Assembly: GCA_034437615.1 (NCBI GenBank)
Contig: DAOTTW010000424.1
Coordinates: forward strand, 1-10,482
Origin: DAOTTW01 sp034437615
Lineage (GTDB): Bacteria > Chloroflexota > Anaerolineae > Aggregatilineales > Phototrophicaceae
Length of the DNA stretch: 10,482 nucleotides
Reading direction: 5' to 3'
Of this stretch, positions 1 through 7,487 are shown one piece after another (the stretch's first letter is position 1; every line of letters begins with the position of its first letter). The notes below the pieces were generated by a model, which worked only from the letters and a program-made list of their open reading frames with translations, was not told the origin of the DNA and ran no database searches. The position numbers and the translations under genes are program-made.

Positions 1-1
1 G

Positions 2-49
2 TGGGCGGCCTATCAACGCTCCGTTGAACTCGGTGACAGCGAGGATTAA
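2..49 (+). CDS. 3' end of an unidentified gene (possible TPR-type protein)
   Basis: The second frame is open from the window edge to a TAA at 47-49 and reads WAAYQRSVELGDSED. This resembles the second helix of a tetratricopeptide repeat (pattern AYQRAVELGD), followed by a short acidic tail. Only 15 codons are visible, so the TPR assignment is a guess from local similarity. The start lies outside the window. The gene points the same way as the giant gene at 883 but is separated from it by more than 800 bases of repeat-rich DNA, so it is unlikely to share its transcript. Confidence 0.4.
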   Translation, partial: WAAYQRSVELGDSED

Positions 50-91
50 GCGCCGTCTTGCACAGGCTTAGGCCATCCCAACAAAATAATT

Positions 92-179
92 GACACGGTT
101 TGCGGGCACGGCAAGCCGTGTCCCTGCGAACGGTGCCCTGTAGGGACACCCTTATGGGTGTCCGAGCGGCGTCAGCCGC
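92..179. repeat. Cluster of short hairpins (palindromic intergenic repeat)
   Basis: Several inverted repeats sit side by side. GACACGG (92-98) pairs with CCGTGTC (117-123); nested in it, CACGGC (107-112) pairs with GCCGTG (115-120). GGACACCC (144-151) pairs perfectly with GGGTGTCC (156-163) around TTAT. GCGGC (166-170) pairs with GCCGC (175-179). A T-rich stretch with six consecutive T (188-193) follows, so the cluster could help end transcription of the gene stopping at 49. The gap between hairpin and T run is too long for a textbook intrinsic terminator. The layout is typical of dispersed palindromic repeats; no coding sense is seen. Confidence 0.55.
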
Positions 180-222
180 ATTGCTTGTTTTTTAGCTGGA
201 AAAGCCTTGCAGGGCTTGTGAA

Positions 223-244
223 AAAGTAGACAAATACCCCTGCG
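223..244 (+). repeat. Copy 1 of a 22-bp repeat found inverted at 803-823
   Basis: The sequence AAAGTAGACAAATACCCCTGCG recurs on the opposite strand at 803-823 with one base missing and one substitution. A weaker copy in direct orientation starts at 764. The two good copies lie on either side of the 184-bp element and the 549-620 inverted repeat, so they could be worn ends of an older insertion of about 600 bp. That reading is an inference. Confidence 0.45.
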
Positions 245-288
245 TGGGCTACAATGCGGTGCAAATGAACAAGCCTGGAACTTTTAGC

Positions 289-472
289 GTAACTACTCAG
301 GTAGGTGTTCCATTCTCGGTCGCCAGACGTTAAAACGTCCGGCTCCGGTACCGACAAGCCTGCTAAAGCAGGCTGTATGCGCCGTGCAATAGCCCCCTTC
401 AGGGGGGTTGGCCCTGCGGTAGCCGCTGGCTTTAGCCAGTGGCGACACACACAGACTGGCCTGAGTAGTTAC
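289..472 (+). mobile_element. 184-bp MITE-like element, copy A
   Basis: The element begins GTAACTACTCAGG (289-301) and ends with its perfect reverse complement CCTGAGTAGTTAC (460-472), giving 13-bp terminal inverted repeats. Inside are four hairpins: GACGTT/AACGTC (326-331/334-339), AGCCTGC/GCAGGCT around TAAA (357-363/368-374), CCCCC/GGGGG around TTCA (393-397/402-406), and GCCGCTGGC/GCCAGTGGC around TTTA (422-430/435-443). The same 184 bp recurs inverted at 7561-7744 with 14 substitutions and no gap by hand alignment, about 92% identity. It is too short to encode a transposase, so it would be mobilised in trans. I see no adjacent target-site duplication. The responsible transposase family is not identified. 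Confidence 0.8.
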
Positions 473-799
473 CCATAGCATGTCTCCGTTAATTTAATGT
501 ATGGTCTCAGTATAGCCCAACTCAGAAGTAGCGCAAGCTAACTAGCTCCAAAAATACGATGCTCCCACTAAACTTAGCGCACTTTCCGCAGTTTTAAGGA
601 GGTGCCTTGTCGTATTTTTGAACGTGTGGCCCGAAATAGCCTGGAATCTGTCGGTGCAGATCATTGAGATTGAGGGTGAGGCGCTGCTGGACGCCTGACA
701 CGCGCCGACATAGATATGCTGGCTACACGTGTGCAAGTACAGCCCATCAGCTTGTGTTAGCGGAAAGTAGAGACACATTATCAGTGCGTAGACCTTGAT
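473..799. other. Intergenic stretch with no recognisable gene
   Basis: No frame here gives a protein I recognise. The longest frame, on the minus strand from 778 to 542 (78 codons), has no Shine-Dalgarno sequence and an irregular composition. A plus-strand frame ending in WNLSVQIIEIEGEALLDA (TGA near 696) is open for about 50 codons and might be a worn gene fragment, but I cannot place it. The stretch holds an 11-bp inverted repeat at 549-620 and the palindrome ACACGTGT at 725-732. Confidence 0.4.
549..620. repeat. 11-bp perfect inverted repeat spaced by 50 bp
   Basis: CAAAAATACGA (549-559) is matched exactly by its reverse complement TCGTATTTTTG (610-620). The 50 bp between contain no gene. 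The arms could be the ends of a tiny palindromic element or a long hairpin. Confidence 0.5.
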
Positions 800-823
800 T
801 TGCGCAGAGGTATTGTCTACTTT
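764..823. repeat. Quasi-palindrome upstream of the giant gene
   Basis: The right arm (803-823) read on the minus strand is AAAGTAGACAATACCTCTGCG. The left arm (764-788, starting AAAGTAGAGACACATTATC) is a looser match on the plus strand. Nested in the same stretch, GTAGAC (787-792) pairs with GTCTAC (815-820). The right arm is also the inverted partner of 223-244. It overlaps the best promoter candidate for the gene at 883, so it could be an operator or a leftover transposon end that supplies a promoter. Confidence 0.4.
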
Positions 824-828
824 ACAAT
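800..828 (+). promoter_or_regulatory. Candidate promoter for the giant secreted protein gene
   Basis: TACAAT at 823-828 differs from the consensus -10 box by one base. A poor -35 box, TTGCGC, lies at 800-805, giving a 17-bp spacer. The inverted repeat TATTGT (811-816) / ACAATA (824-829) overlaps the -10 box and could bind a regulator. The leader would run about 50 nt to the ATG at 883. Only the -10 box is convincing. Confidence 0.3.
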
Positions 829-882
829 AGCAAAAAGCAGCGCACTTACCAGTAGGCTAGCAGGATACAAACGAATAACCCC

Positions 883-3800
883 ATGAGCATTCAAGCACAG
901 GTTTTCACCCCACATCGGCTCCATGTTTGGATTGTCGTTGCATGGCTCTTCGCTTCAGTTTTTGCTGCATACAACGCCGCACCAGCCAACGCACAGACGA
1001 CGATAACGGTAACGACCCTTTCAGATGTCGTAACGAATGACGGTCAATGCAGCCTGCCAGAGGCGTTGCAAGCGGCAATGCAAAATATCATAGTGGATAG
1101 CTGTGCTGCGGGTGACACAGGTACGGATGTCATTGACTTAAGTACGCTCAGTGGCGATCTGGAACTGGTCACCCCGCTGCCGGATGTCACCGCCGACATC
1201 GTGTTACAGGGGCCGGGTGCTGATACACTGCGTATTATCCGCATCGGCGAAAGCGCGTTTCGGCTGTTCACCGTCCGCAATGCAACGGTCAGCCTGGCGG
1301 ATGTAACGTTGCAAGGGGGTGCAGCGGCATCTGGCGCTGGCATCTACAATCAGGGGGGGGATGTCAGCTTGCAGCGCGTGATATTGACCGAGAATAACGC
1401 CAGCAGTAGCGGTGGCGCATTGTACAACGATGATGGCGTGTTGCGCGTGCAAAACAGCCGCCTCAGTGCTAATAGTGCGGGCAGTAGCGGTGGCGCGATC
1501 TTTAGCAGCGGCACGCCGCCTGAACCCACAACCGAACTGGTTTTGGCGGCAGAATTTGAACTGGACCGCGTATTGCAGATGACCTCCGATCTACAGATCA
1601 GCGATACGCACATCACCAACAACGTCGCAGGCAGCAGCGGCGGCGGCATTTATATGCAGGATGGCGTTTTGTCACTGCTACGCAGCACCCTTAGCGCGAA
1701 CGCGGCCACAGCCAGCGGCGGTGGTCTGCTGAATGATGGCGCAGAGGTGACACTGGGTAACGTCACGCTCTCTGGCAATCGGGCAGCGTCTATCGGTGGT
1801 GGTATGCATAACCGTGTGGGCCTAGCGCGTTTGAACAACGTCACGGTTGCTGTGAATGCGGCGGGTCGTGGTGCTGGCCTGGCCAACGACAGCATCATGC
1901 GGCTTGGTAATAGCATCATCAGCGGCAATAACGGCGGCGTCTGCACAGGTATTATCACGTCCACTGGGGCGAATCTGCTGGGGACGCCGGATGTAACTTG
2001 CACGCTCGAACAGCAAGATGCCGCCCAACCCGCTGATCTCGTCGGTCAGACGGCTGTCCTCGCTCCGCTGCAAACGAATGACAGCGCTAACGACGTGCCA
2101 ACCCACGCAATTGACGCCTTTAGCCCAGCCTATAACGCAGGTGATGACGCTACATGTGAAAGCGATGACTCACGTGGTGTGCTGCGGCCACAAGGCGATG
2201 CTTGCGACATAGGGGCCTATGAAGCGCTGATTATCGAACCGTTCGTACAGGTCAATCAGCCCATAGAGACCAGCCCAATCAACGGCGAGGATAACGTCGC
2301 GCCGACCCGCGAGACTATTCTGCGCTTCGCTAAGCCGCTGGACGCCACAACGGTTACGTTAGATAACCTCGTGACGACGGTTCGTGGCCAGACGTTGCTG
2401 CCACGCATTAACCTATCGCCAGATCAGCGCGTGTTGACGCTCTTTTACAACGGCGCGGGCCTGCCCGATAGCAGCACAGTCAGCCTGACGCTGCAAAACC
2501 TACGCCATGCCGATAACACGCTGGTAGACCTGGACCAGGACGGCATAGGCGGTGGCGTGCTAACGCTCAGCTACACGACAGGCGGCATCACGGTTATCCC
2601 CAACACGCGGGTTTGTGGGCGTGTCTTCGCCAGTGAGCTTGACGAAAACGGCAGCGAGCTAGCGAGCAATCGCCCCTTGCAAGGCGTGCGTATTTCCGTC
2701 GATGGGCGCGAAGCCGAGTTGTTCACTGTAACGGATTTTGCGGGCAATTACTGCCTGGACCCGGCCCCGGTGGGCAAATTTTTCGTCCACATCGAAGGCA
2801 ACACAGCATTAAACCCTGTGCCCGATGGCGCTTACTATCCGTCGGTTGGCAAGATGTGGGCTGGCATCCCTGGTGAAACCGTGACCAAGCCAGATACGTT
2901 CTTGCCATTGGTGCCAACGGGCACACTGCAACCCGTGAGCGCCACCGAGGAAACCGTGATTCAGATGTCACCCGCAGCACAAGCCGCCCACCCTGAACTA
3001 GCAGGCATCACCTTGCGCGTGCCAGCCAACAGCCTGTATGCCGATGACGGCACACGCGGCGGCAGCGTCGGCATTGCCCCTGTGAACCCAGACCGCCTGC
3101 CAGGGCCGTTGCCGGATGGCCTCAACCATCTGTTTGACATCACCGTGCAATCAGACGGGCCGACGAACTTCGACGTTCCAGCACCGATTTGCTTCCCTAA
3201 TTTAGGAGATGCGCGCACAGGTGGCCCACTGGCACCGGGCGACAAGACCGCGCTGACCAGCTTCGATCATGATGTGGGTAGCTGGACCATCGTCGGCAGC
3301 ATGACCGTCACCGCAGATGGTGCGCAGGTCTGCACTGACCCTGGCGTGGGCATCGTCGCCCCAGGTTGGCACGCGCCCTCTGGCTCATCTGCGGCGGAGG
3401 GGCCTGTCCCTAGCACTGGTGCAAATGGCGGCTCCGAACCCAACGCAGGCAGTTCCAGTAACCCGCGCTACCCCAAAAACCCGCAAGCGGACGAGTGCAA
3501 AAACCCCTGGGGGGACATCAGCCTGCGCAGCCTCATCAGCGAGATGCTCGGCTGTGCGAATAACTTCTTCTCGATGCTGCCAGCCGTGAAAAGCCTCATC
3601 AACGCCGCCATCGAGATCAACACAATCTACAACGAACTTCAGAAGATTTACGCCGATGTGCAAAGCGGACGCCGCAGTGCTGCGGATTTGCGGGCCGTCG
3701 TCAACACGCTACGTCGTTCATCTAGCGTTGCCAAGCAGACTATCGACGCCCTGAACCGGACGGCTAACCCCATCAACAAGCTGTCAGCGATTGCAGACTG

Positions 3801-6800
3801 CCTGAACCGAGGTACACGCCTACTAGACCCTGTTTGCAATGGCTACAACGATCAAGGCTCACAGTGTTTTGGCTTCTGGGAAGGGCTGCTGATGAAGGGC
3901 TATTGTAGTGTCGGGCATCCGTTGGTGCGGGCTGCCACAGAGGGCATTAGCCGCACACTTAAGGCGCTGTCGAACGGCATTGCGAACCTGGCGTTCACAG
4001 CAATTGATAACCTGTGTGATGCAATCCTGAAATCGCTCGATCAGACAGGCAGCGGTTCACAGGCGCTCAGCAGTGCACAGCAAGACGAGCTAGACGCTCT
4101 GATGCAGCAGCTATATGCCGAGCTAGATGGTTTGCTGGTGCCTGCGGGTGATCTACCCGACGAAGCAGCGCTCGAAAACGCCGTGATGGATTACCTCGCT
4201 GTGCTGGGTAATCTGGATTATATCGCTCAGGGGTACTACCCGAATGCTTACGTGCTGCTGCGCTATGGGGGCGGCCAACAACGCACACGCCTATCAGCAA
4301 GCGGCAACCTGAGAAGAGCAATCCTACCCCCAGATGTCCTTTATGATGTGCTGATCTTCGACCCGGTGAGTAACCAATGCGGCACGGGCGTTAATATGGC
4401 GGGACCATCCGGCAGCGGGGCGACCTTTGCGCCGCCACCCATGTCTGCATGTGACCCGCTGGATATGGATATGGACCAGCTCAGCGATCAGGCCGAGGAC
4501 ATCATCGGCACCGATCCCGGCAGGGCCGATAGCGATAACGACGGCATCAACGACGGGCCAGAGGTCTACCAGAATAGTGACCCGCTGGATGGAGCGTTGT
4601 TGCCGCTGAATGTGACCAACGTCGCGCCGCTACCCGGTGAACCACTGGACATCTGCATCAGCGATGATGTGGCCGTCGTCAGCTACAACACGAACGGCGT
4701 CAGCGGTGGTGTTGCGCTCTACAATGTGTTCATCAACGAAAACCCGGTGCTGATCGCCAACATCCCGACACCGGGCCAGGTCAATCGTCTGGCCTGTGCG
4801 GGGAATTTTGCCGCAGGCGCGGCGGGTAACGCTGGGCTGATGCTGATCGACTTCAGCAATCCGTTAAACGTTGATGCGACGTATGGATTGGGGCTGGGTG
4901 CGGGTGTGCTATCCGTCGCCGTAGATGATGGACAAGTGCTCGTTGGCATGAATAACGGCGCGTTGGTGCTGTTGAGCGCGGCGGACGCTGTCGAGCTAAG
5001 CCGCGTCAGTCTGGGCTTCGCGGTGATGCAGGACGTCGCCTTCGTGGGCGACCTGATCTATGTGCTGGACGGTAGCACGCTGCGCACGTTCAACCGCCTG
5101 CCAGATGAAATCGGCACGCAGGTAAACCAACTGAACCTCGGCGGCTTCTATCAGCGTATGTTGCTTGGCAACGGCTTCGGCGTCGTGCATAACAGCAATG
5201 CAGGCGTCGTCGCGCTGGACCTGAGCAACCCGCTCACACCAGTAATCCACTATACGGACAACAACGGCCCCTTCAATGGCCTGCGGCGGCACTTGCCCAA
5301 CGGCACCGGCCTGACGCTCGGTGTCGATGCGGATGAATTGATCGTCTTCGACGAGACGACCATCGGCGCTGGCCTGCCCGCACCACTGCGCACATTCGTC
5401 TTACCCGGCACGGCCTCCGGCATGGGGCTTAGTCGCGGCATTGCCTACATCCCACTGGCGAACGCCAGCAGCGCCCCCGGCCAACCACAGCACCAGCTTG
5501 CCGTCGTCAACTATCTGGATTTTGACCGCGCTGGTAACGCGCCACAGGTCACGCTAGATACGAATATCAGCGGCAGCAGCGTCACAGAAAGCGAACGCTT
5601 GCGCTTATCGGCGCTGGTGCAGGACGATGTGCAGGTGCGTCAGGTGGAATTCTTCCTTGATGCGGAGCGCGTCGCCGTCGATACCAGCTTCCCGTTCGAG
5701 TATCGCTATCTCGCGCCTGTCGCTGGCAGCAACCAAACGGCCAGCATTGTGGTCAGCGACACAGGCGGCAACACCACCACCAGCGCCCCAATCAGCTACA
5801 GTAGCGGTGCCGATACCAGCCCGCCGACGGTCAATATCATCGCACCCGCACCCAACGACACACGTTACGGCAATGGTGCTGTCGGTGTGCTGGTAGACGT
5901 GACGGATAACATTGGCGTGGCTGCGCTGACCTTCAGCATCAACGGGCAAGTGGTGCCTTCGCAGCGCGTCGGGCTGGGCCGTTATGTGGTCGAGAGTGCC
6001 TTTGTGCAGGGCCAGACCTATGATCTGTCGCTGAACGTCCGCGATGTGAGCGGCAATCAGACCGATAGCAGCGTCGTGCCGTTTACCTTCGAGCCGCTTG
6101 TCGATGGGGGGCGCATCATGGGCACGCTACAGGGTGACGTGCTGCCTTTCAGCGCGAATGCAGGCGATGTGGTGTATCGACAAGGCGCAGGCGAGCTACG
6201 CACGCCGAGCGGCCTACGCATCATCGAAAGCCGTCGGCTAGAACTAGCAGAGACGGGCATTTACAGCCTGATCGTGGAGAACTTCTTCCAGAGCTATAGT
6301 GCCGAGATTAGCAGCGTCAGCGACGAAAACCTCAATATCAGCATCGGGGATAGCATCAGCGAAAACATGCCCGCAGCCGGAGCAGGCCGCATTGCTATGC
6401 TAGGCCAACACGATACCTACACCTTCGATGCTATAGCAGGTGACGCGATTTATCTGGATGTGCGCGACGACCCGCTGCCGGACGTGTCCTCTGCTGGCAA
6501 TCTCAGTGTTGACATGGATTTCTTCGACCCCGCAGGCAACTTGATCGACACACTGACGCTTGGCACCGTGCCGTTTGCAAGCACAACGATCACGGGCCGC
6601 TATAACCTGGCGCAGACAGGCCGTTATACGCTGCTGGTGCGCCCAGTGGCAGGTTCAAGCGCGGACTTCGTTGGGACGTACAGCTTCGATGTGCGAGCGG
6701 TGACACAAGACGACAGCTTTAATATCAGCGTTGGCGACGAAATAGGGCCGGATGCGCCGCAGGTGGGCATGGGCAAGCTCGAAGAACCGGGGGCGACCGA

Positions 6801-7425
6801 CAGTTACACCTTCACGCTGACACAAGAGACAGAAATTTTCGTGGATGGCATCGACGGCAGTGAGGGCAGCCTATGGTGGACACTGGAAAACAGCGCGGGT
6901 GGCCTGATCCACCAACAAACACTATTCCCAGCTTCCGGCGATGTCTATGATTTTGGTCGCTGGTCGCTGCCTGCCGAGACTTACACGCTGAAGGTCGGGC
7001 GAGCGGGCTACGCACAGCTTGAAGCCACCTATCGCTTCAAGCTGTGGTCACTGGTCGATCAGACGTTCAACATCAATCTCGGTGATACGGTGTCGCCAGG
7101 TGTGCCAGATGCACAGGCAGGCACCATTGATGTGCCGGGTGAAATACACAGCTATCTGTTCAGCGTCAGCGAGGCAACAACGGCGTTTTTGGATGTCCTG
7201 ACCGATAGCCGGGTGCAGTCAACTGGCGGCCTGAATTTCTGGTTAAAGCTGGAGATTGTGCGCCTGTCCGATGGCGCGGCGATCATACCCCAGTTCAGCA
7301 TGACGGGTAATCCTGTCGGGAGCATCGACTTTGCGCCGGGCAGCTATGCGGTCAACGTGTTCAGCCGTGCGAATGAGGATATACGGACGGACTTCAGCTT
7401 CTCGCTGACACCGGATGCGCAGTGA
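883..7425 (+). CDS. Giant secreted multidomain protein (beta-helix, Ig-like, Ca-binding, LVIVD and PPC-like modules)
   Basis: This 2180-residue protein is probably exported. Residues 1-37 form a signal peptide with hydrophobic core (VWIVVAWLFASVF) and likely cleavage after ANA37. Modules in order: a CSLREA-like start (VTTLSDVV...CSLPEAL, 43-62); a right-handed beta-helix of GG-I/L-x-N turns (about 130-350); a choice-of-anchor Q segment ending CDIGAYE (about 365-447); a Big_5-type Ig domain with DLDQDG at 549-554 (456-566); a carboxypeptidase-regulatory-like fold (569-673); a beta module ending in APGWH (about 680-830); a Pro/Ser/Gly linker; a helical Cys-bearing domain (about 870-1100); thrombospondin-3-like Ca-binding loops (DMDMDQ 1194-1199, DSDNDG 1216-1221); LVIVD-type propeller repeats with DFSNPL and DLSNPL (1243-1540); two Ig-like domains (1551-1740); and PPC-like repeats to the end. 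No catalytic motif, sorting signal or C-terminal membrane segment is visible, so adhesion or a structural surface role is inferred. The ATG lacks a clear Shine-Dalgarno (AGGA is 17 nt upstream), but the signal peptide begins there. Confidence 0.9.
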   Translation: MSIQAQVFTPHRLHVWIVVAWLFASVFAAYNAAPANAQTTITVTTLSDVVTNDGQCSLPEALQAAMQNIIVDSCAAGDTGTDVIDLSTLSGDLELVTPLPDVTADIVLQGPGADTLRIIRIGESAFRLFTVRNATVSLADVTLQGGAAASGAGIYNQGGDVSLQRVILTENNASSSGGALYNDDGVLRVQNSRLSANSAGSSGGAIFSSGTPPEPTTELVLAAEFELDRVLQMTSDLQISDTHITNNVAGSSGGGIYMQDGVLSLLRSTLSANAATASGGGLLNDGAEVTLGNVTLSGNRAASIGGGMHNRVGLARLNNVTVAVNAAGRGAGLANDSIMRLGNSIISGNNGGVCTGIITSTGANLLGTPDVTCTLEQQDAAQPADLVGQTAVLAPLQTNDSANDVPTHAIDAFSPAYNAGDDATCESDDSRGVLRPQGDACDIGAYEALIIEPFVQVNQPIETSPINGEDNVAPTRETILRFAKPLDATTVTLDNLVTTVRGQTLLPRINLSPDQRVLTLFYNGAGLPDSSTVSLTLQNLRHADNTLVDLDQDGIGGGVLTLSYTTGGITVIPNTRVCGRVFASELDENGSELASNRPLQGVRISVDGREAELFTVTDFAGNYCLDPAPVGKFFVHIEGNTALNPVPDGAYYPSVGKMWAGIPGETVTKPDTFLPLVPTGTLQPVSATEETVIQMSPAAQAAHPELAGITLRVPANSLYADDGTRGGSVGIAPVNPDRLPGPLPDGLNHLFDITVQSDGPTNFDVPAPICFPNLGDARTGGPLAPGDKTALTSFDHDVGSWTIVGSMTVTADGAQVCTDPGVGIVAPGWHAPSGSSAAEGPVPSTGANGGSEPNAGSSSNPRYPKNPQADECKNPWGDISLRSLISEMLGCANNFFSMLPAVKSLINAAIEINTIYNELQKIYADVQSGRRSAADLRAVVNTLRRSSSVAKQTIDALNRTANPINKLSAIADCLNRGTRLLDPVCNGYNDQGSQCFGFWEGLLMKGYCSVGHPLVRAATEGISRTLKALSNGIANLAFTAIDNLCDAILKSLDQTGSGSQALSSAQQDELDALMQQLYAELDGLLVPAGDLPDEAALENAVMDYLAVLGNLDYIAQGYYPNAYVLLRYGGGQQRTRLSASGNLRRAILPPDVLYDVLIFDPVSNQCGTGVNMAGPSGSGATFAPPPMSACDPLDMDMDQLSDQAEDIIGTDPGRADSDNDGINDGPEVYQNSDPLDGALLPLNVTNVAPLPGEPLDICISDDVAVVSYNTNGVSGGVALYNVFINENPVLIANIPTPGQVNRLACAGNFAAGAAGNAGLMLIDFSNPLNVDATYGLGLGAGVLSVAVDDGQVLVGMNNGALVLLSAADAVELSRVSLGFAVMQDVAFVGDLIYVLDGSTLRTFNRLPDEIGTQVNQLNLGGFYQRMLLGNGFGVVHNSNAGVVALDLSNPLTPVIHYTDNNGPFNGLRRHLPNGTGLTLGVDADELIVFDETTIGAGLPAPLRTFVLPGTASGMGLSRGIAYIPLANASSAPGQPQHQLAVVNYLDFDRAGNAPQVTLDTNISGSSVTESERLRLSALVQDDVQVRQVEFFLDAERVAVDTSFPFEYRYLAPVAGSNQTASIVVSDTGGNTTTSAPISYSSGADTSPPTVNIIAPAPNDTRYGNGAVGVLVDVTDNIGVAALTFSINGQVVPSQRVGLGRYVVESAFVQGQTYDLSLNVRDVSGNQTDSSVVPFTFEPLVDGGRIMGTLQGDVLPFSANAGDVVYRQGAGELRTPSGLRIIESRRLELAETGIYSLIVENFFQSYSAEISSVSDENLNISIGDSISENMPAAGAGRIAMLGQHDTYTFDAIAGDAIYLDVRDDPLPDVSSAGNLSVDMDFFDPAGNLIDTLTLGTVPFASTTITGRYNLAQTGRYTLLVRPVAGSSADFVGTYSFDVRAVTQDDSFNISVGDEIGPDAPQVGMGKLEEPGATDSYTFTLTQETEIFVDGIDGSEGSLWWTLENSAGGLIHQQTLFPASGDVYDFGRWSLPAETYTLKVGRAGYAQLEATYRFKLWSLVDQTFNINLGDTVSPGVPDAQAGTIDVPGEIHSYLFSVSEATTAFLDVLTDSRVQSTGGLNFWLKLEIVRLSDGAAIIPQFSMTGNPVGSIDFAPGSYAVNVFSRANEDIRTDFSFSLTPDAQ
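6331..7422 (+). repeat. Three PPC-like protein repeats at the C terminus
   Basis: Within the giant protein three units of about 116-129 residues start with closely related motifs: LNISIGDSI (residue 1817), FNISVGDEI (1946) and FNINLGDTV (2062). Each is followed some 20 residues later by a D/H-x-Y-x-F strand (DTYTF, DSYTF, HSYLF), as in bacterial pre-peptidase C-terminal domains. PPC-like domains usually occur as C-terminal accessory modules of secreted proteins and may bind surfaces or be processed. The preceding stretch 1740-1815 may be a decayed fourth unit. Confidence 0.65.
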
Positions 7426-7487
7426 AGCGGTGTGGTGCTACCGAGCAGTAAGCACGTAAATAGGATAAGGTCATACAGGAAAACCCA

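Noticed and set aside
90..118. TTGACA at 90-95 as a -35 box
   Set aside because: No -10-like hexamer stands 16-18 bp downstream; that position is inside the GC-rich palindrome.
172..450. 92-codon minus-strand frame across the hairpin region and copy A
   Set aside because: It spans two repeat units, lacks a ribosome binding site and gives no recognisable protein.
293..481. Reading frame in copy A (VTTQASLCVSPLAKASG...) that also occurs in copy B
   Set aside because: The frame lies within the repeat element and follows its hairpins. Most of the 14 differences between copies change the residue, and the stop is lost in copy B, so there is no sign of coding selection. Such frames are often annotated as hypothetical proteins.
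542..778. 78-codon minus-strand frame
   Set aside because: No Shine-Dalgarno sequence and no family resemblance; it crosses the 549-620 inverted repeat.
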